Shown: piece after piece, positions 10,123 through 20,590 of the stretch
How the letters are laid out: each line of letters starts with the position of its first letter
Position numbering within the stretch: position 1 is the stretch's first letter
Assembly (NCBI RefSeq): GCF_038502225.1
Contig: NC_091357.1
Span: 2,054,494 to 2,118,493 of the forward strand
Direction: 5' to 3'
DNA: 64,000 bases
From: Cherax quadricarinatus
Lineage: Eukaryota; Arthropoda; Malacostraca; Decapoda; Parastacidae
The notes under the pieces: generated by a model
Databases searched by the model: none
Told to the model about the DNA's origin: nothing
The model's input: only the letters and a program-made list of their open reading frames with translations
Translations under genes and position numbers: made by a program

Positions 10123-11152
10123 AGTAAATAACGGCTCACTAAACTCGTATGTATCTTCCCTATGAGGATAGACTGAGGCCCTGAATCTGCACTCTCTCGA
10201 AAGGCGTAGAATTAGGGAGGATGTGATTGAGGTGTACAAATGGAAAACAGGAATAAATAATTTTTTTTTTTTTTTATTATCACACCGGCCGATTCCCACC
10301 AAGGCAGGGTGGCCCGAAAAAGAAAAACTTTCACCATCATTCACTCCATCACTGTCTTGCCAGAAGGGTGCTTTACACTACAGTTTTTAAACTGCAACAT
10401 TAACACCCCTCCTTCAGAGTGCAGGCACTGTACTTCCCATCTCCAGGACTCAAGTCCGGCCTGCCGGTTTCCCTGAATCCCTTCATAAATGTTACTTTGC
10501 TCACACTCCAACAGCACGTCAAGTATTAAAAACCATTTGTCTCCATTCACTCCTATCAAACACGCTCACGCATGCCTGCTGGAAGTCCAAGCCCCTCGCA
10601 CACAAAACCTCCTTTACCCCCTCCCTCCAACCCTTCCTAGGCCGACCCCTACCCCGCCTTCCTTCCACTACAGACTGATACACTCTTGAAGTCATTCTGT
10701 TTCGCTCCATTCTCTCTACATGTCCGAACCACCTCAACAACCCTTCCTCAGCCCTCTGGGGATGTAAATAGCGTGCTGAAAATTTCCAGCCAAGACAGGA
10801 CTCGTAGCAATGGTTTCAAGTTGGAAAAATTCAGATTCAGGAAGGATATAGGAAAGCACTGGTTTGGTAATAGAGTTGTGGATGAGTGGAACAAACTCCC
10901 GAGTACTGTTATTCAGGCTAAAACGTTATGTAGTTTTAAAAATAGGTTAGATAAATACATGAGTGGGTGTGGGGGGTGTGAGTTGGACCTGACTAGCTTG
11001 TGCTGCTGGGTCTGGTGCCGTGCTCCATCCTTGAGTGGAGGTGACCAGATTGGGTGGGTCATTGGGCTAATCCGGGGGGGGGGACATGGACCTGCTCCGC
11101 ATGGGTCAGTAGGCCTGTTGCAGTGTTCCTTCTTTCTTATGTTCTTATGTAT
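10123..11152 (+). mobile_element. LINE-D C-terminus and 3' UTR, split by an RTE insertion
   Basis: 10123-10261 encodes a piece ending EVYKWKTGINN and 10758-11010 resumes with DVNSVLKISSQDRTRSNGF, the next residues of the LINE-D protein at 14.4 kb. The 10262-10757 segment is therefore an insertion. The 3' UTR runs through GGCCTGTTGCAGTGTTCC to TTATGTTCTTATG. Confidence 0.85.
10262..10757 (-). mobile_element. LINE-C (RTE) 3' end, 5'-truncated, inserted in LINE-D
   Basis: The reverse complement appears base-for-base the same as 42825-43300 wherever I compared it: the WFGHVERMERNRM and RRGRGRPRKGW protein end, the 3' UTR and a 3' A-rich tail (T run at 10262). The 5' junction shares GG with the target, as in microhomology repair. 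Identity suggests a recent insertion. Confidence 0.9.
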
Positions 11153-11560
11153 GAAAATTAAAACTGCTATAAAAACTAAACTTAATCAATATTTCTCACT
11201 GTTTTGAAGTTCTATTCTATTTCAAATTCCCTAAAATCGTCTAAACAAATACATCTTATTTTAAATTTTTTTAAGAAATCCCAATTTCATAATAAAAATG
11301 ATAAAATTGGCAAATTTGTTGGTAAGTAAAACAAATTCAACGAAAAAAAAAATGTTTCTAGGCAAGATAGTTTATCTCTTATATTTTGAAAATTAACGAG
11401 AAAAAAAAACATTCTCAAGTTACTACACAGAAACCAATTTAGTTACGATTGGCAATTTAAAATCTACATAACTTAAAACGATTATCAACATTTTTTTGTA
11501 ATCAAGCTCATCAACAGTGCAAGTTTGAGTACAGACCTGAGGACAGTTGGTCCCAAAGAT
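11153..11560. other. AT-rich, no gene recognised
   Basis: A-run and T-run rich sequence without a long frame or repeat family seen elsewhere in the window. Confidence 0.5.
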
Positions 11561-11564
11561 GAGG

Positions 11565-12627
11565 AGGTACTTGTACCTCCTCCCATGGCAGACTTAGGTC
11601 TCGGGATCCTCCCATGGCAGACTTAGGTCTCGGGATCCTCCCATGGCAGACTTAGGTCTCGGGATCCTCCCATGGCAGACTTAGGTCTCGGGATCCTCCC
11701 ATGGCAGACTTAGGTCTCGAGATCCTCCCATAGCAGACTTAGGTCTCGAGATCCTCCCATGGCAGACTTAGGTCTCGAGATGCTCCCATGGCAGACTTAG
11801 GTCTCGAGATCCTCCCATGGCAGACTTAGGTCTCGGGATCCTCCCATGGCAGACTTAGGTCTCGGGATCCTCCCATGGCAGACTTAGGTCTCGGGATCCT
11901 CCCATGGCAGACTTAGGTCTCGAGATCCTTGTAGACAGCAGAACAGCAATAACATCCTCCCATGGCAGACTTAGGTCTCGAGATCCTCCCATGGCAGACT
12001 TAGGTCTCGAGATCCTCCCATGGCAGACTTAGGTCTCGAGATCCTCCCATGGCAGACTTAGGTCTCGAGATCCTCCCATGGCAGACTTAGGTCTCGAGAT
12101 CCTCCCATGGCAGACTTAGGTCTCGAGATCCTCCCATGGCAGACTTAGGTCTCGAGATCCTCCCATGGCAGACTTAGGTCTCGAGATCCTCCCATGGCAG
12201 ACTTAGGTCTCGAGATCCTCCCATGGCAGACTTAGGTCTCGAGATCCTCCCATGGCAGACTTAGGTCTCGAGATGCTCCCATGGCAGACTTAGGTCTCGA
12301 GATGCTCCCATGGCAGACTTAGGTCTCGAGATCCTCCCATGGCAGACTTAGGTCTCGGGATCCTCCCATGGCAGACTTAGGTCTCGAGATCCTCCCATGG
12401 CAGACTTAGGTCTCGAGATGCTCCCATGGCAGACTTAGGTCTCGAGATCCTCCCATGGCAGACTTAGGTCTCGGGATCCTCCCATGGCAGACTTAGGTCT
12501 CGGGATCCTCCCATGGCAGACTTAGGTCTCGAGATCCTCCCATGGCAGACTTAGGTCTCGAGATCCTCCCATGGCAGACTTAGGTCTCGAGATGCTCCCA
12601 TGGCAGACTTAGGTCTCGAGATACTCC
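11565..12627. repeat. 29-bp minisatellite (CTCCCATGGCAGACTTAGGT...)n
   Basis: About 36 copies of a 29-bp unit ending CTCGGGATC or CTCGAGATC. The GGG form dominates the left part and GAG the middle, with mixed blocks to the right. One foreign 28-bp piece (about 11928-11955) interrupts the array. Confidence 0.97.
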
Positions 12628-13035
12628 CCAGATAGGGAGTCAAGGCCGGGTCACCACTACTTGGAAAAGACCCGGGCCGGGAGAGTACCGGCGAATAAAA
12701 AAAAAATAACAACAGAGTACCGGCGAATAATAAAAAATAGACAGTATTCTCCAAAAATTACTCTGAATCCAAAATTTTTAACATTTTCATTTCAATTTCA
12801 AGTTTGTACTAAACTTATTAACTTACTGGAAGTCAATTCACCAGCATTAATAATTTGAAGCCAATATGATGATGCATTCTTTAGCTGAGTGGAAATCAAA
12901 ATCACTATTACTTTCCATTCGAAAGATGCATTCAAAAAACACAAGGGTTGAAATTTTAATGTCAGTCAGAAGGAATATTCTCTGTCTCACGAATTTCAAG
13001 GATTCGAAGTAGTGTAAACTGATTTTGAACAGTGA
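12628..13035. other. No gene recognised
   Basis: A short duplicated word, GAGTACCGGCGAATAA, occurs at 12682 and 12715. Nothing else stands out. Confidence 0.5.
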
Positions 13036-13039
13036 TATG

Positions 13040-13079
<40 letters not shown>

Positions 13080-13230
13080 ATCAAGGGGGAAGCGCTAAAC
13101 CCGGAGGATTATACAGCGCCTGGGGGGGGGGGATGTGGAAGGAATTCAAGCTTAATTTGGGGAACTGGAGCACAGATCCAATTCCCTAAATCAAGAGCCC
13201 CTCACCAACATCAAGGAACCTTCCTTGAGG
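13036..13230 (-). repeat. (ATT)n tract and dispersed repeat S, copy 2
   Basis: (ATT)n at about 13040-13078 adjoins GCGCTAAACCCGGAGGATTA ... CAATTCCCTAAATCAAGAGC ... ACATCAAGGAACCTTCCTTG. This is the best preserved of three S copies. If the element reads on the minus strand, the trinucleotide tract is its 3' tail. Confidence 0.65.
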
Positions 13231-14152
13231 GGACAGTGATATGCAAACGCACAATTTAAACTTAATGGGCAGTATCCTGGCTCTAAGTTATATCCACCAT
13301 TAAATTCCGAAGCCATTTACTAGAGGTAGACTCAAACATAAATTATATGATTTAACTGGAATACGCTATTTTGCGTATAAAATTTCACTCTCCGCCATTC
13401 GTCTAATTAAAGGCGCCTTTTTTTTTTTTTTGAACGTCTAAGGTTTTGAACGTTATAAGAGCCGTTTCATCATACTAGAAATGGGTTCTACAGCTCTGAT
13501 AGTTGGGTAGTTTGAAGATAAACAAAATAAGATTCTTCCTTCAGGCAACTGTTTTTATATCCTCGTTCGGGGATGTGAAATAACAGAACGTCTTCTAGGG
13601 GTAACAATAATGCCAGTAAATTAATGAATCAAGGGAAGGGTGATGGGAAGAGTTCAGGTAATAATGGGAATGGTGATGGGAACTGTGCAGATGATAGTAA
13701 ATGGTGACGGGGCAGGTAGGGTAATAGTGGGAATGATAATGGGAAGACAGTAATTATTGGCAATAGTTTTAGGAATAGGCAAAATAAATTAGAAAGAGTG
13801 ATGTGAGCGCTTAATAATGAGAACTCTGATAATCCATCAGGAATCACGATAATGCTACCAGAAACTGACCAGAAATAGCAATGGTGATGGGAAATGGACG
13901 GAAATAGAAATATTGATGAGAACAGGTCAAATAATGGAGATGAGAGAAGGACATGGGAAAAGGACAAGAATATTTAGAATTCTTATGGTAGCAGATCATG
14001 GGATTGAAGAAATGCTCATGGTAACAGGTCATGAATGATGCAAATATTGATAATGAGAACTCATGAATATTTAAGGTAACTGATGGGAACAGGTAGGGAA
14101 TATTTTGAAAGTTGGCAGGATATGGTGAGAGGATGGAGGGTATGTTGGTGAC
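13231..14152. repeat. Degenerate GGTGATGGGAA minisatellite; no gene
   Basis: 13231-13620 shows nothing recognisable. 13630-14120 has scattered GGTGATGGGAA, AATAATGGGAA and GAACAGGT words, an old array. The Phe/Ser/Pro-rich minus-strand frames here come from it. Confidence 0.55.
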
Positions 14153-14425
14153 AGTCTTACAAGACACACTACAGTCTTACAAGACTCACTACAGTCTTAC
14201 AAGACACACTACAGTCTTACAAGACACACTACGGTTTTACAGGACACACTACAATCCCACAAGACACACTACAGTCTTTCAAGACACACTACAGTCTTAC
14301 AAGACACACTACAGTCTTACAAGACACACTACAGTCTTTCAAGACACACTACAGTCTTACAAGACACACTACAGTCTTACAAGACACACTACAGTCTTTC
14401 AAGACACACTACAGTCTTACAAGAC
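14153..14425. repeat. 20-bp minisatellite (ACAGTCTTACAAGACACACT)n
   Basis: About 13 copies. It ends exactly where the minus-strand LINE-D protein loses its C-terminus. Frames over it (TRHTTVFQDTLQSYK) are artefacts. Confidence 0.95.
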
Positions 14426-15871
14426 TGTACTTGGGAGTTTGTTCCACTCATCCACAACTCTATTACCAAACCAGTACTTTCCTATATCCTTCCTGAATCT
14501 GAATTTTTCCAACTTAAAACCATTGCTGCGAGTCCTGTCTAGGCTAGATATTTTCAGCACACTATTTACATCCCCTTTATTTATTCCTGTCTTCCATTTA
14601 TACACCTCAATCATATCCCCCCTAATTCTACGTCTTTCTAGAGAGTGCAGTTTCAGGGCCCTTAGTCTATCCTCATAGGGAAGGTTTCTGATACATGGGA
14701 TCAACTTTGTCATCCTCCTTTGTACATTTTCCAGAGAATTTATATCCATTCTGTAATACGGTGACCAAAACTGTGCAGCATAATCTAAATGAGGCCTAAC
14801 CAAGGATGTATAGAGTTGAACAACCTGAGGACTCCTATTATTTATGCTTCTTGATATGAAGCCAAGGATTCTATTAGCTTTATTGCGAACACTTATGCAC
14901 TGTTGTCTTGGTTTCAGATTACTGCTAACCAGAACTCCTAAATCTTTTTCGCAATCCGTAATATTAAGATCTACATTATTTAGTTTATATGTGGCATGGT
15001 TATTGTCCTGTCCAACATTTAGAACTTTGCATTTGTCTATATTAAACTGCATCTGCCACTTCTCCGACCACTGCATCAGTCTATTCAAATCTTCCTGGAG
15101 TGCTCGAATGTCCTCGTCAGAATGAATTCGACGGCCTATTTTGGTGTCATCGGCAAACTTACCGATGTCGCTCTTTATGCCCTCATCTATGTCGTTTATG
15201 TAGATTGTGAACAGCAGGGGGCCCAACACTGACCCCTGTGGAACACCGCTCGTGACGCTTCCCCACTCTGATTTCTCCCCATTTATGCAAACTCTCTGCT
15301 GCCTATTTGTCAACCATGCCTCTATCCAGGAAAAAATTTCTCCTATTCCATGTGCTTTAATTTTCCTCAATAGTCTCTGATGTGGGACCCTGTCAAAAGC
15401 CTTACTGAAGTCCATATACACAATATCATATTCATTACCATGATCTACCTCCTCAAATACCTTAGTGAAAAAAGTTAATAAATTCGTAAGGCAGGAACGC
15501 CCCTTTGTAAAACCATGCTGAGATTCGTTGATTAATTTATGCTTTTCAAGGTGGCTACGAACTGCCTCGGCAATTATTGATTCCATAAATTTTCCCACTA
15601 TGGAGGTTAGGCTTATTGGTCTATAGTTCGAAGCTAAGGACCTGTCACCTGCTTTGAAAATAGGTATCACATTTGCCATTTTCCACTTATCTGGCACCAT
15701 GCCAGTTTGTAGTGATATGTGGAAAAGATTAGCCAAAGGTGTGCTAAGCTCCTCTTTACATTCCTTTAGAACCCTTGCATACAGTTCATCAGGGCCTGGG
15801 GATTTGTTAGGTTTTAATTTATCTATTTGCCTAAGGACCATGTCACTTGTGACATGATCTCCTCTGCCCAA
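14417..15871 (-). CDS. LINE-D reverse transcriptase (5'- and 3'-truncated but open)
   Basis: A 484-residue uninterrupted frame with RT motifs in order: SPGPDELYARVLKE (about 25), NYRPISLTSIVGK (about 85), YMDFSKAFDRVPH (about 155) with a catalytic Asp, SGVPQGSVLGPLLF (about 210), GKFADDTKIG (about 240) with the Asp pair, and a thumb domain to about 400. This is the ORF2 polymerase of a Jockey/CR1/L2-type LINE, which copies its RNA at a nicked target. The endonuclease part is absent (the element starts near 15892) and the last residues and 3' UTR are cut off by the 20-bp array. The first codon is a TTG, so the true start lies upstream and is lost. The lack of stops suggests a fairly young copy. 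Confidence 0.9.
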   Translation of the reverse strand: MGRGDHVTSDMVLRQIDKLKPNKSPGPDELYARVLKECKEELSTPLANLFHISLQTGMVPDKWKMANVIPIFKAGDRSLASNYRPISLTSIVGKFMESIIAEAVRSHLEKHKLINESQHGFTKGRSCLTNLLTFFTKVFEEVDHGNEYDIVYMDFSKAFDRVPHQRLLRKIKAHGIGEIFSWIEAWLTNRQQRVCINGEKSEWGSVTSGVPQGSVLGPLLFTIYINDIDEGIKSDIGKFADDTKIGRRIHSDEDIRALQEDLNRLMQWSEKWQMQFNIDKCKVLNVGQDNNHATYKLNNVDLNITDCEKDLGVLVSSNLKPRQQCISVRNKANRILGFISRSINNRSPQVVQLYTSLVRPHLDYAAQFWSPYYRMDINSLENVQRRMTKLIPCIRNLPYEDRLRALKLHSLERRRIRGDMIEVYKWKTGINKGDVNSVLKISSLDRTRSNGFKLEKFRFRKDIGKYWFGNRVVDEWNKLPSTVL

Positions 15872-15914
15872 AGAGAATAATTTACAGAGTTGAGTTCATC
15901 TGGGACGTGGGGGA

Positions 15915-16205
15915 CGGAAGAGGAAGTAGTAGTAGTAGTAGTGGTGATGGTAGTGGTATTTGTAGTGGTACGGGTAGTGGTGGTAGTGATGGTGGTGGTG
16001 GTAGTGGTATTGGTAGTGGTGGTAGTAATGGTGGTGGTGAAGGTTCATGAGACGAGTGATATTGTGTGTTGTGATTGTGGATTACGGGTGTTGAATGTAA
16101 AAGAAAGTGGTTGTTATTGGATTATATGGTGGTGGATTGTGGTGGCTTGTGGATGGGTGGCTTGTGGATGGGTGGCTTGTGGATGGGTGGCTTGTGGATG
16201 TGAAG
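15915..16205. repeat. GTAGTG-rich tract and 15-bp repeat
   Basis: Degenerate GGTAGTGGT repeats (15920-16045) and four copies of a 15-bp unit TGGCTTGTGGATGGG (16143-16203). The Val-rich plus-strand frame is an artefact. Confidence 0.85.
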
Positions 16206-16887
16206 ACATTGATGTTTAGGAATAAGCTGTTGTGAACGATAGGCTTTAGTGTTGGATGATTCTAGTCGTTGTTGAATGACAATGTTAATGATAGTGGTGG
16301 AAAGGAAGAATTAAAAATATGAACCACAGTAAGATTCTTTGCAAAAAAAAAAAAAAACGAAAATCACTTACAAGCATCTGTAACACACACACCAAAAGCC
16401 ATAACCAAGACTTAAATAACACTCTAAAAGTGTTGATGCAATAAATATATAGTTTTATATCGTCTTTATCGTACTTTCCTGCGGCTTAAACCGCAGGAGA
16501 GCAAATAAACACGTCCTCCAGTTAGTACAGTCCTTAACTGGAGTATTAACTGCCCAGTCAACCGCGAAGAAAACAGTGATTTTTTACCTCGAGTTCTTTC
16601 CATTCTGAAAATTGTCTTTGTGAAAAGGTCAGTTTTGTGATTTAAATTATTTTACTAAGGTTTAAGTTAGGTAATATTTGTCAGGAAACAGGACAAGTGT
16701 TTCCTGACGCGGGTGTTAGTCATATGATGACCTACCACTGGAGCTTTTGGTCATCTGACTGACGCCTCTTCCTGGCTTACTGGTGCTTCCTTTTAAAAAT
16801 TAGTGTTATAAGTATAACCATCACTAGGGATTATTCTAATATATTCTAGTAAGGGTGTGTTTCAATCCGAACATATATCTGGGGGGA
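16206..16887. repeat. Mostly unassigned; dispersed repeat R2 at 16660-16770
   Basis: R2 carries AGGAAACAGGACAAGTGTTTCC, then GACGCGGGT, then ATGATGACC. The same words occur in reverse at 28637-28745. The rest of the interval has no recognisable feature. Confidence 0.5.
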
Positions 16888-17397
16888 GGGCTGCGGCCCG
16901 ATGGAAGGGTTGAGGCCCGATGGAAGGGTTGAGGCCCGATGGAAGGGTTGCGGCCCGATGGAAGGGTTGAGGCCCGATGGAAGGGTTGAGGCCCGATGGA
17001 AGGGTTGAGGCCCGATGGAAAGGTTGAGGCCCGATGGAAGGGTTGAGGCCCGATGGAAGGGTTGAGGCCCGATGGAAGGGTTGAGGCCCGATGGAAGGGT
17101 TGAGGCCCGATGGAAGGGTTGAGGCCCGATGGAAGGGTTGAGGCCCGATGGAAGGGTTGAGGCCCGATGGAAGGGTTGAGGCCCGATGGAAGGGTTGCGG
17201 CCCGATGGAAGGGTTGAGGCCCGATGGAAGGGTTGAGGCCCGATGGAAGGGTTGAGGCCCGATGGAAGGGTTGAGGCCCGATGGAAGGGTTGAGGCCCGA
17301 TGGAAGGGTTGAGGCCCGATGGAAGGGTTGAGGCCCGATGGAAGGGTTGAGGCCCGATGGAAGGGTTGAGGCCCGATGGAAGGGTTGAGGCCCGAGA
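16888..17397. repeat. 19-bp minisatellite (GGCCCGATGGAAGGGTTGA)n
   Basis: About 27 nearly identical copies. The 19-bp unit shifts frame each time and gives a 57-bp protein period (Pro-Ser-Gly-Leu-Asn type), so the 190-residue minus-strand frame is an artefact. Confidence 0.97.
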
Positions 17398-17483
17398 TGG
17401 TCGAATATGTGGATTCATTATTTTTCTAGTGTAATGAACGTTAGAACAGTGTTCCTTGATAGGAATAAAAAAAATTCTACACT

Positions 17484-17596
17484 TCTAGCACGAACATGTC
17501 TTCTTCTAGCACGAACATGTCTTCTTCTAGCACGAACATGTCTTCTTCTAGCACGAACATGTCTTCTTCTAGCACGAACATGTCTTCTTCTAGCCA
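17484..17596. repeat. 21-bp minisatellite (TTCTTCTAGCACGAACATGTC)n
   Basis: Five perfect copies. The unit length is a multiple of three, so frames stay open through it by construction. Confidence 0.95.
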
Positions 17597-17858
17597 TAGT
17601 CATTTGCTGCTTTCATTATCAAAAGATGGCAGTTGCTACTTTCCTTATCAACCATCGTTATCTTCTTATTTTACTATCTGCTACTTACATCAACTATCAA
17701 TGTCACCTACTTTCATCATTTACAAACCTCATATTTACTTTCATCATCAGCTATCGTTATCCGCTACTTTCTTCAACTGCTATCGTCGTCATCTTGTCAG
17801 TGCGAGAGACTGTTTAATAAGATTGGTACATTTGTACATTTTCAGTTTTCTGTTCTCC

Positions 17859-17946
<88 letters not shown>

Positions 17947-18185
17947 GCTCTGGTCGCTTCAAAGTGCCACCTCCACATCGCTATTCACTGAAGTCTAGTC
18001 ACTGAGTAGCTTCCTCACCTTGTCGAAAACACCGTCCGTAATGATGTCACTGTCAGTCAGTTACGAAAATACGACTACTGACGTGTTCAGTTTACAGAGG
18101 TCGATGTGAACAGTAGCAACTGTGCTGTACATGCCTTTCATGACTGTTACAATTCTGTCACAGTAATATAAGGAGTAACAAAAGG
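17597..18185. repeat. (TG)n tract and unassigned flanks
   Basis: (TG)n at about 17861-17945. To its left are loose repeats of TATCGTTATC/CTACTTTC words. To its right no feature is recognised. Confidence 0.85.
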
Positions 18186-18275
18186 TTGATCAGACCCTGA
18201 TCCACCATGAGGCCTGGTCTCAGACCGAGCCACGGGGGCGTTAACCCCCGAAACCCTCTCCAGGTAAACTTCAAG
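18186..18275 (+). mobile_element. LINE-B 3' terminus
   Basis: Matches the last 90 bp of LINE-B at 38290-38380: GTTGATCAGACCCTGATCCA ... GAGGCCTGGTCTCAGACC ... CGTTAACCCCCGAAACC ... CTCTCCAGGTAAAC. Confidence 0.8.
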
Positions 18276-18304
18276 GCCTTCTCTCACTCAATTTTGTTGA
18301 CTCT

Positions 18305-18450
18305 AAATTACTATTTTTATGGAGAGCGCTAAACCCTTAGGATTTATACAACTGTTGCAGGGGGGTATGGAAGACATCAAGGCTTAATTCAGGGAACTGA
18401 AGTTCAGTTCCAGTTCCCTGGATCAAGAGATAGCTCTTGAACTGAGGAGG
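18305..18450. repeat. Dispersed repeat S, copy 3
   Basis: Words GCGCTAAACCCTTAGGATTTA, CATCAAGGCTTAATTCAGGG and CCCTGGATCAAGAG in the same order as copies 1 and 2. Confidence 0.6.
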
Positions 18451-18510
18451 AAACGAATCGAAAAAAACAAATTGAAACGCCCAGGGTTTTTTTGTCACCT
18501 GACAAAAACA

Positions 18511-18610
18511 NNNNNNNNNNNNNNNNNNNNNNNNNNNNNNNNNNNNNNNNNNNNNNNNNNNNNNNNNNNNNNNNNNNNNNNNNNNNNNNNNNNNNNNNNN
18601 NNNNNNNNNN
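18511..18610. other. Assembly gap, 100 N
   Basis: Exactly 100 undetermined bases; a fixed-size scaffold gap is likely, so the real distance is unknown. Frames that cross it are meaningless. Confidence 0.99.
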
Positions 18611-19004
18611 TCTTACTCTTCCTTCTTGTTCTCCATTTTCCTTCAAGCTTTTCATAATATTCTGTCTCTTCATCTCCATCTTTATCTCCTTCTTTCGGTC
18701 TTTCCTCTGATCCTCTAATTTATTACTCATTCTCAGCAATTTATGCATGCTACAAGTTTGTAAATAATTTTTAATTACCTTCCATTGTTGTGTGTGACAA
18801 GGGAAGGTCGGTCTGGCATTGTTGGTGGGAAGAGGCGCAAGAGAGAGAGAGAAGGAGAGAGGAGGAAGGGATGTAGCAGGTGATAATGAGGAATGACATG
18901 CGAAGAGAGGGTGTATATGGAAAGAAGAGGGAAGGCGTGATAAGAGGTGAAGAAGAGGCATAGAAGGAAGGTGGAAAGACGAAAAGAGGAAACAAAGTGT
19001 GTAC
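18611..19004. other. Strand-asymmetric pyrimidine/purine block, no gene
   Basis: Pyrimidine-rich to about 18720 and purine-rich (AAGAGG words) from 18830. No domain in any frame. Confidence 0.5.
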
Positions 19005-19066
19005 TCGCCTGTGGTTGCAGGGGTCGAGACTCAGCTCCTGGCCCCACCCCTTCACTGATCGCTTAA
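19005..19066 (-). mobile_element. LINE-A 3' terminus
   Basis: Reverse complement reads AGCGATCAGTGAAG ... GGGGCCAGGAGCTGAG ... CGACCCCTGCAACCAC ... GAGTACAC, nearly the same as the LINE-A 3' UTR at 62697-62770. It is 5'-truncated next to a (GT)n tract (19070-19128). Confidence 0.8.
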
Positions 19067-19069
19067 CTA

Positions 19070-19096
19070 TGTGTGTGTGTGTTTGTGTGTGTATGT

Positions 19097-19128
<32 letters not shown>
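19070..19128. repeat. (GT)n microsatellite, imperfect
   Basis: Alternating GT with a few substitutions, adjoining the LINE-A scrap. Confidence 0.9.
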
Positions 19129-19130
<2 letters not shown>

Positions 19131-19189
19131 ATGGATATAAAAGGCGAGGTGAACCACAAAACTAATTAGGGGACAAAGTGTATAGTTCA

Positions 19190-19560
19190 TTCAGGTAACT
19201 GTGGGGAAAAAGAACATTATCCATGGTGGCAAAACAGAGAATGTACCAGAGTACAGTGGTACCAACACCATCATATAGGTGTGAAACATGGGATTTATAC
19301 GTTGAAGCGGAGAGGACGCTGGAGACATTGAAGATATCGTGTCGGAGGGCAATGTTTGGTATAAATATTACCCAGAAATTTCGTATTTAGGTGATTAGGT
19401 GTTGGGTTACCAAAGTATTACCAAGAGGGCTGAGGAATAAAGGATAAAGAGGATAAAGAAAAATATGATAACTAGGAGGGTGTGTAAATCCGGGATAGAG
19501 GGAAAGAGAGACAGGGGTCATTTTAGGTCCTCCTCGTGTGTACGTTGAAGAGGAGGGGGC
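19190..19560 (+). pseudogene. Decayed LINE-C (RTE) C-terminal fragment
   Basis: Plus-strand pieces MYQSTVVPTPSYRCETW and SCRRAMFGINITQKF align with MYESIVLPTLLYGCEAW and SCLRAMCGVNIMQRI of the RTE protein at 42.6-42.8 kb. Stops and frameshifts throughout show that it is far older than the other two RTE copies. Confidence 0.75.
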
Positions 19561-19959
19561 TGGGTTTATGCATTAAGGGGATACTTTTTTTTTACATCTC
19601 TGGTTTTACATGTTCCCTGCATGATGAGTGAAGACCATTTCCAGTAGCGAGACTTTTGTTTTGACTAAGACGTTGCTGTCCTGAGTGAGTGACGACCAGC
19701 TTAAGAGATCCAGTTTTAGTTTTGTCTCATCTCTTCTCGTCAGGGATGAGAGACGACCAGCTTAAGTAGTCCAACTTTTGTTGGGTTTTAAATGTTCCCG
19801 TCATGGAAGTAAATAACCACACTGCTGATATAAATGGCTATTGGGGAAAAAATAATGCATGTAAATCTCGCTATCGATTAAAGGCTTTTGGGAGGAACAA
19901 ATCAAGCAAAGAGAATTTCGTTTTCTTTTTTAATTATTGAAACATACATTCTCGTTATA

Positions 19960-19962
<3 letters not shown>
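19561..19962. repeat. Loose repeats with GACGACCAGCTTAAG; no gene
   Basis: The word GACGACCAGCTTAAGNNNTCCA occurs at 19689 and 19752 with related flanks, suggesting an old duplication of about 63 bp. Confidence 0.45.

Positions 19963-20041
<79 letters not shown>
19963..20041. repeat. (CT)n microsatellite
   Basis: About 78 bp of pure CT. Confidence 0.97.
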
Positions 20042-20043
<2 letters not shown>

Positions 20044-20344
20044 CCCTACCCTCAAAACTTTCTCCCACTCTCTTCGAATCCTTAACTTGCTTATCCATCA
20101 CATCACATATTTCATTAAATAAATAATTGGCATTAAATATTTTCCATGAGAAATACTGCACAATAAATCATTTAATTTTCTATTAATTCCAAATATCTAC
20201 AGATTAGCCAAATATATTGACAGTGTTCTCCTCGTCACTTAAGTGATTTACTTAAATTGGCTGTTAATGAAATTAAGCACTTAAATCACTGGTGAACTCT
20301 TCAAGTTCCAAAAACATGTGTTCTCCGTGGAGCTTAGGTTAGAA

Positions 20345-20590
20345 AGATCTATTGTAAGATGCAAATAATGGAAGGAGTGAACCCAAATCTACACACAGAT
20401 GTTATTCCTTACAAGAGTAAGAGGCTCGGGAGATAATACTAGACACCTGGGATGAAATCTGGGGTTAAGCGAGTTTATGAAGAAAAAACACATGTAGAGG
20501 TACCAAGATATCCAATGCCATTCTTTTATAAGGATTTAGGGAAGGCCACCAAGCTGTCTTCAGGAGGGAACTGGATAAGTTCCCATACCT
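20345..20590 (+). mobile_element. Diverged LINE-B C-terminal fragment
   Basis: Translation includes MEGVNPNLHTDVIPYKSKRLGR in two adjacent stretches, matching LEGLVPNLHTKITHYESKRLGR of LINE-B, then a VFRRELDKF-like piece matching VFKLALDKH. It runs directly into the CAC-rich array. Confidence 0.65.

Noticed and set aside
16846..17418. 190-residue minus-strand frame
   Set aside because: Generated by the 19-bp minisatellite.
18404..18961. Frame of 185 residues across the gap
   Set aside because: It depends on 100 undetermined bases; the flanks are low-complexity.
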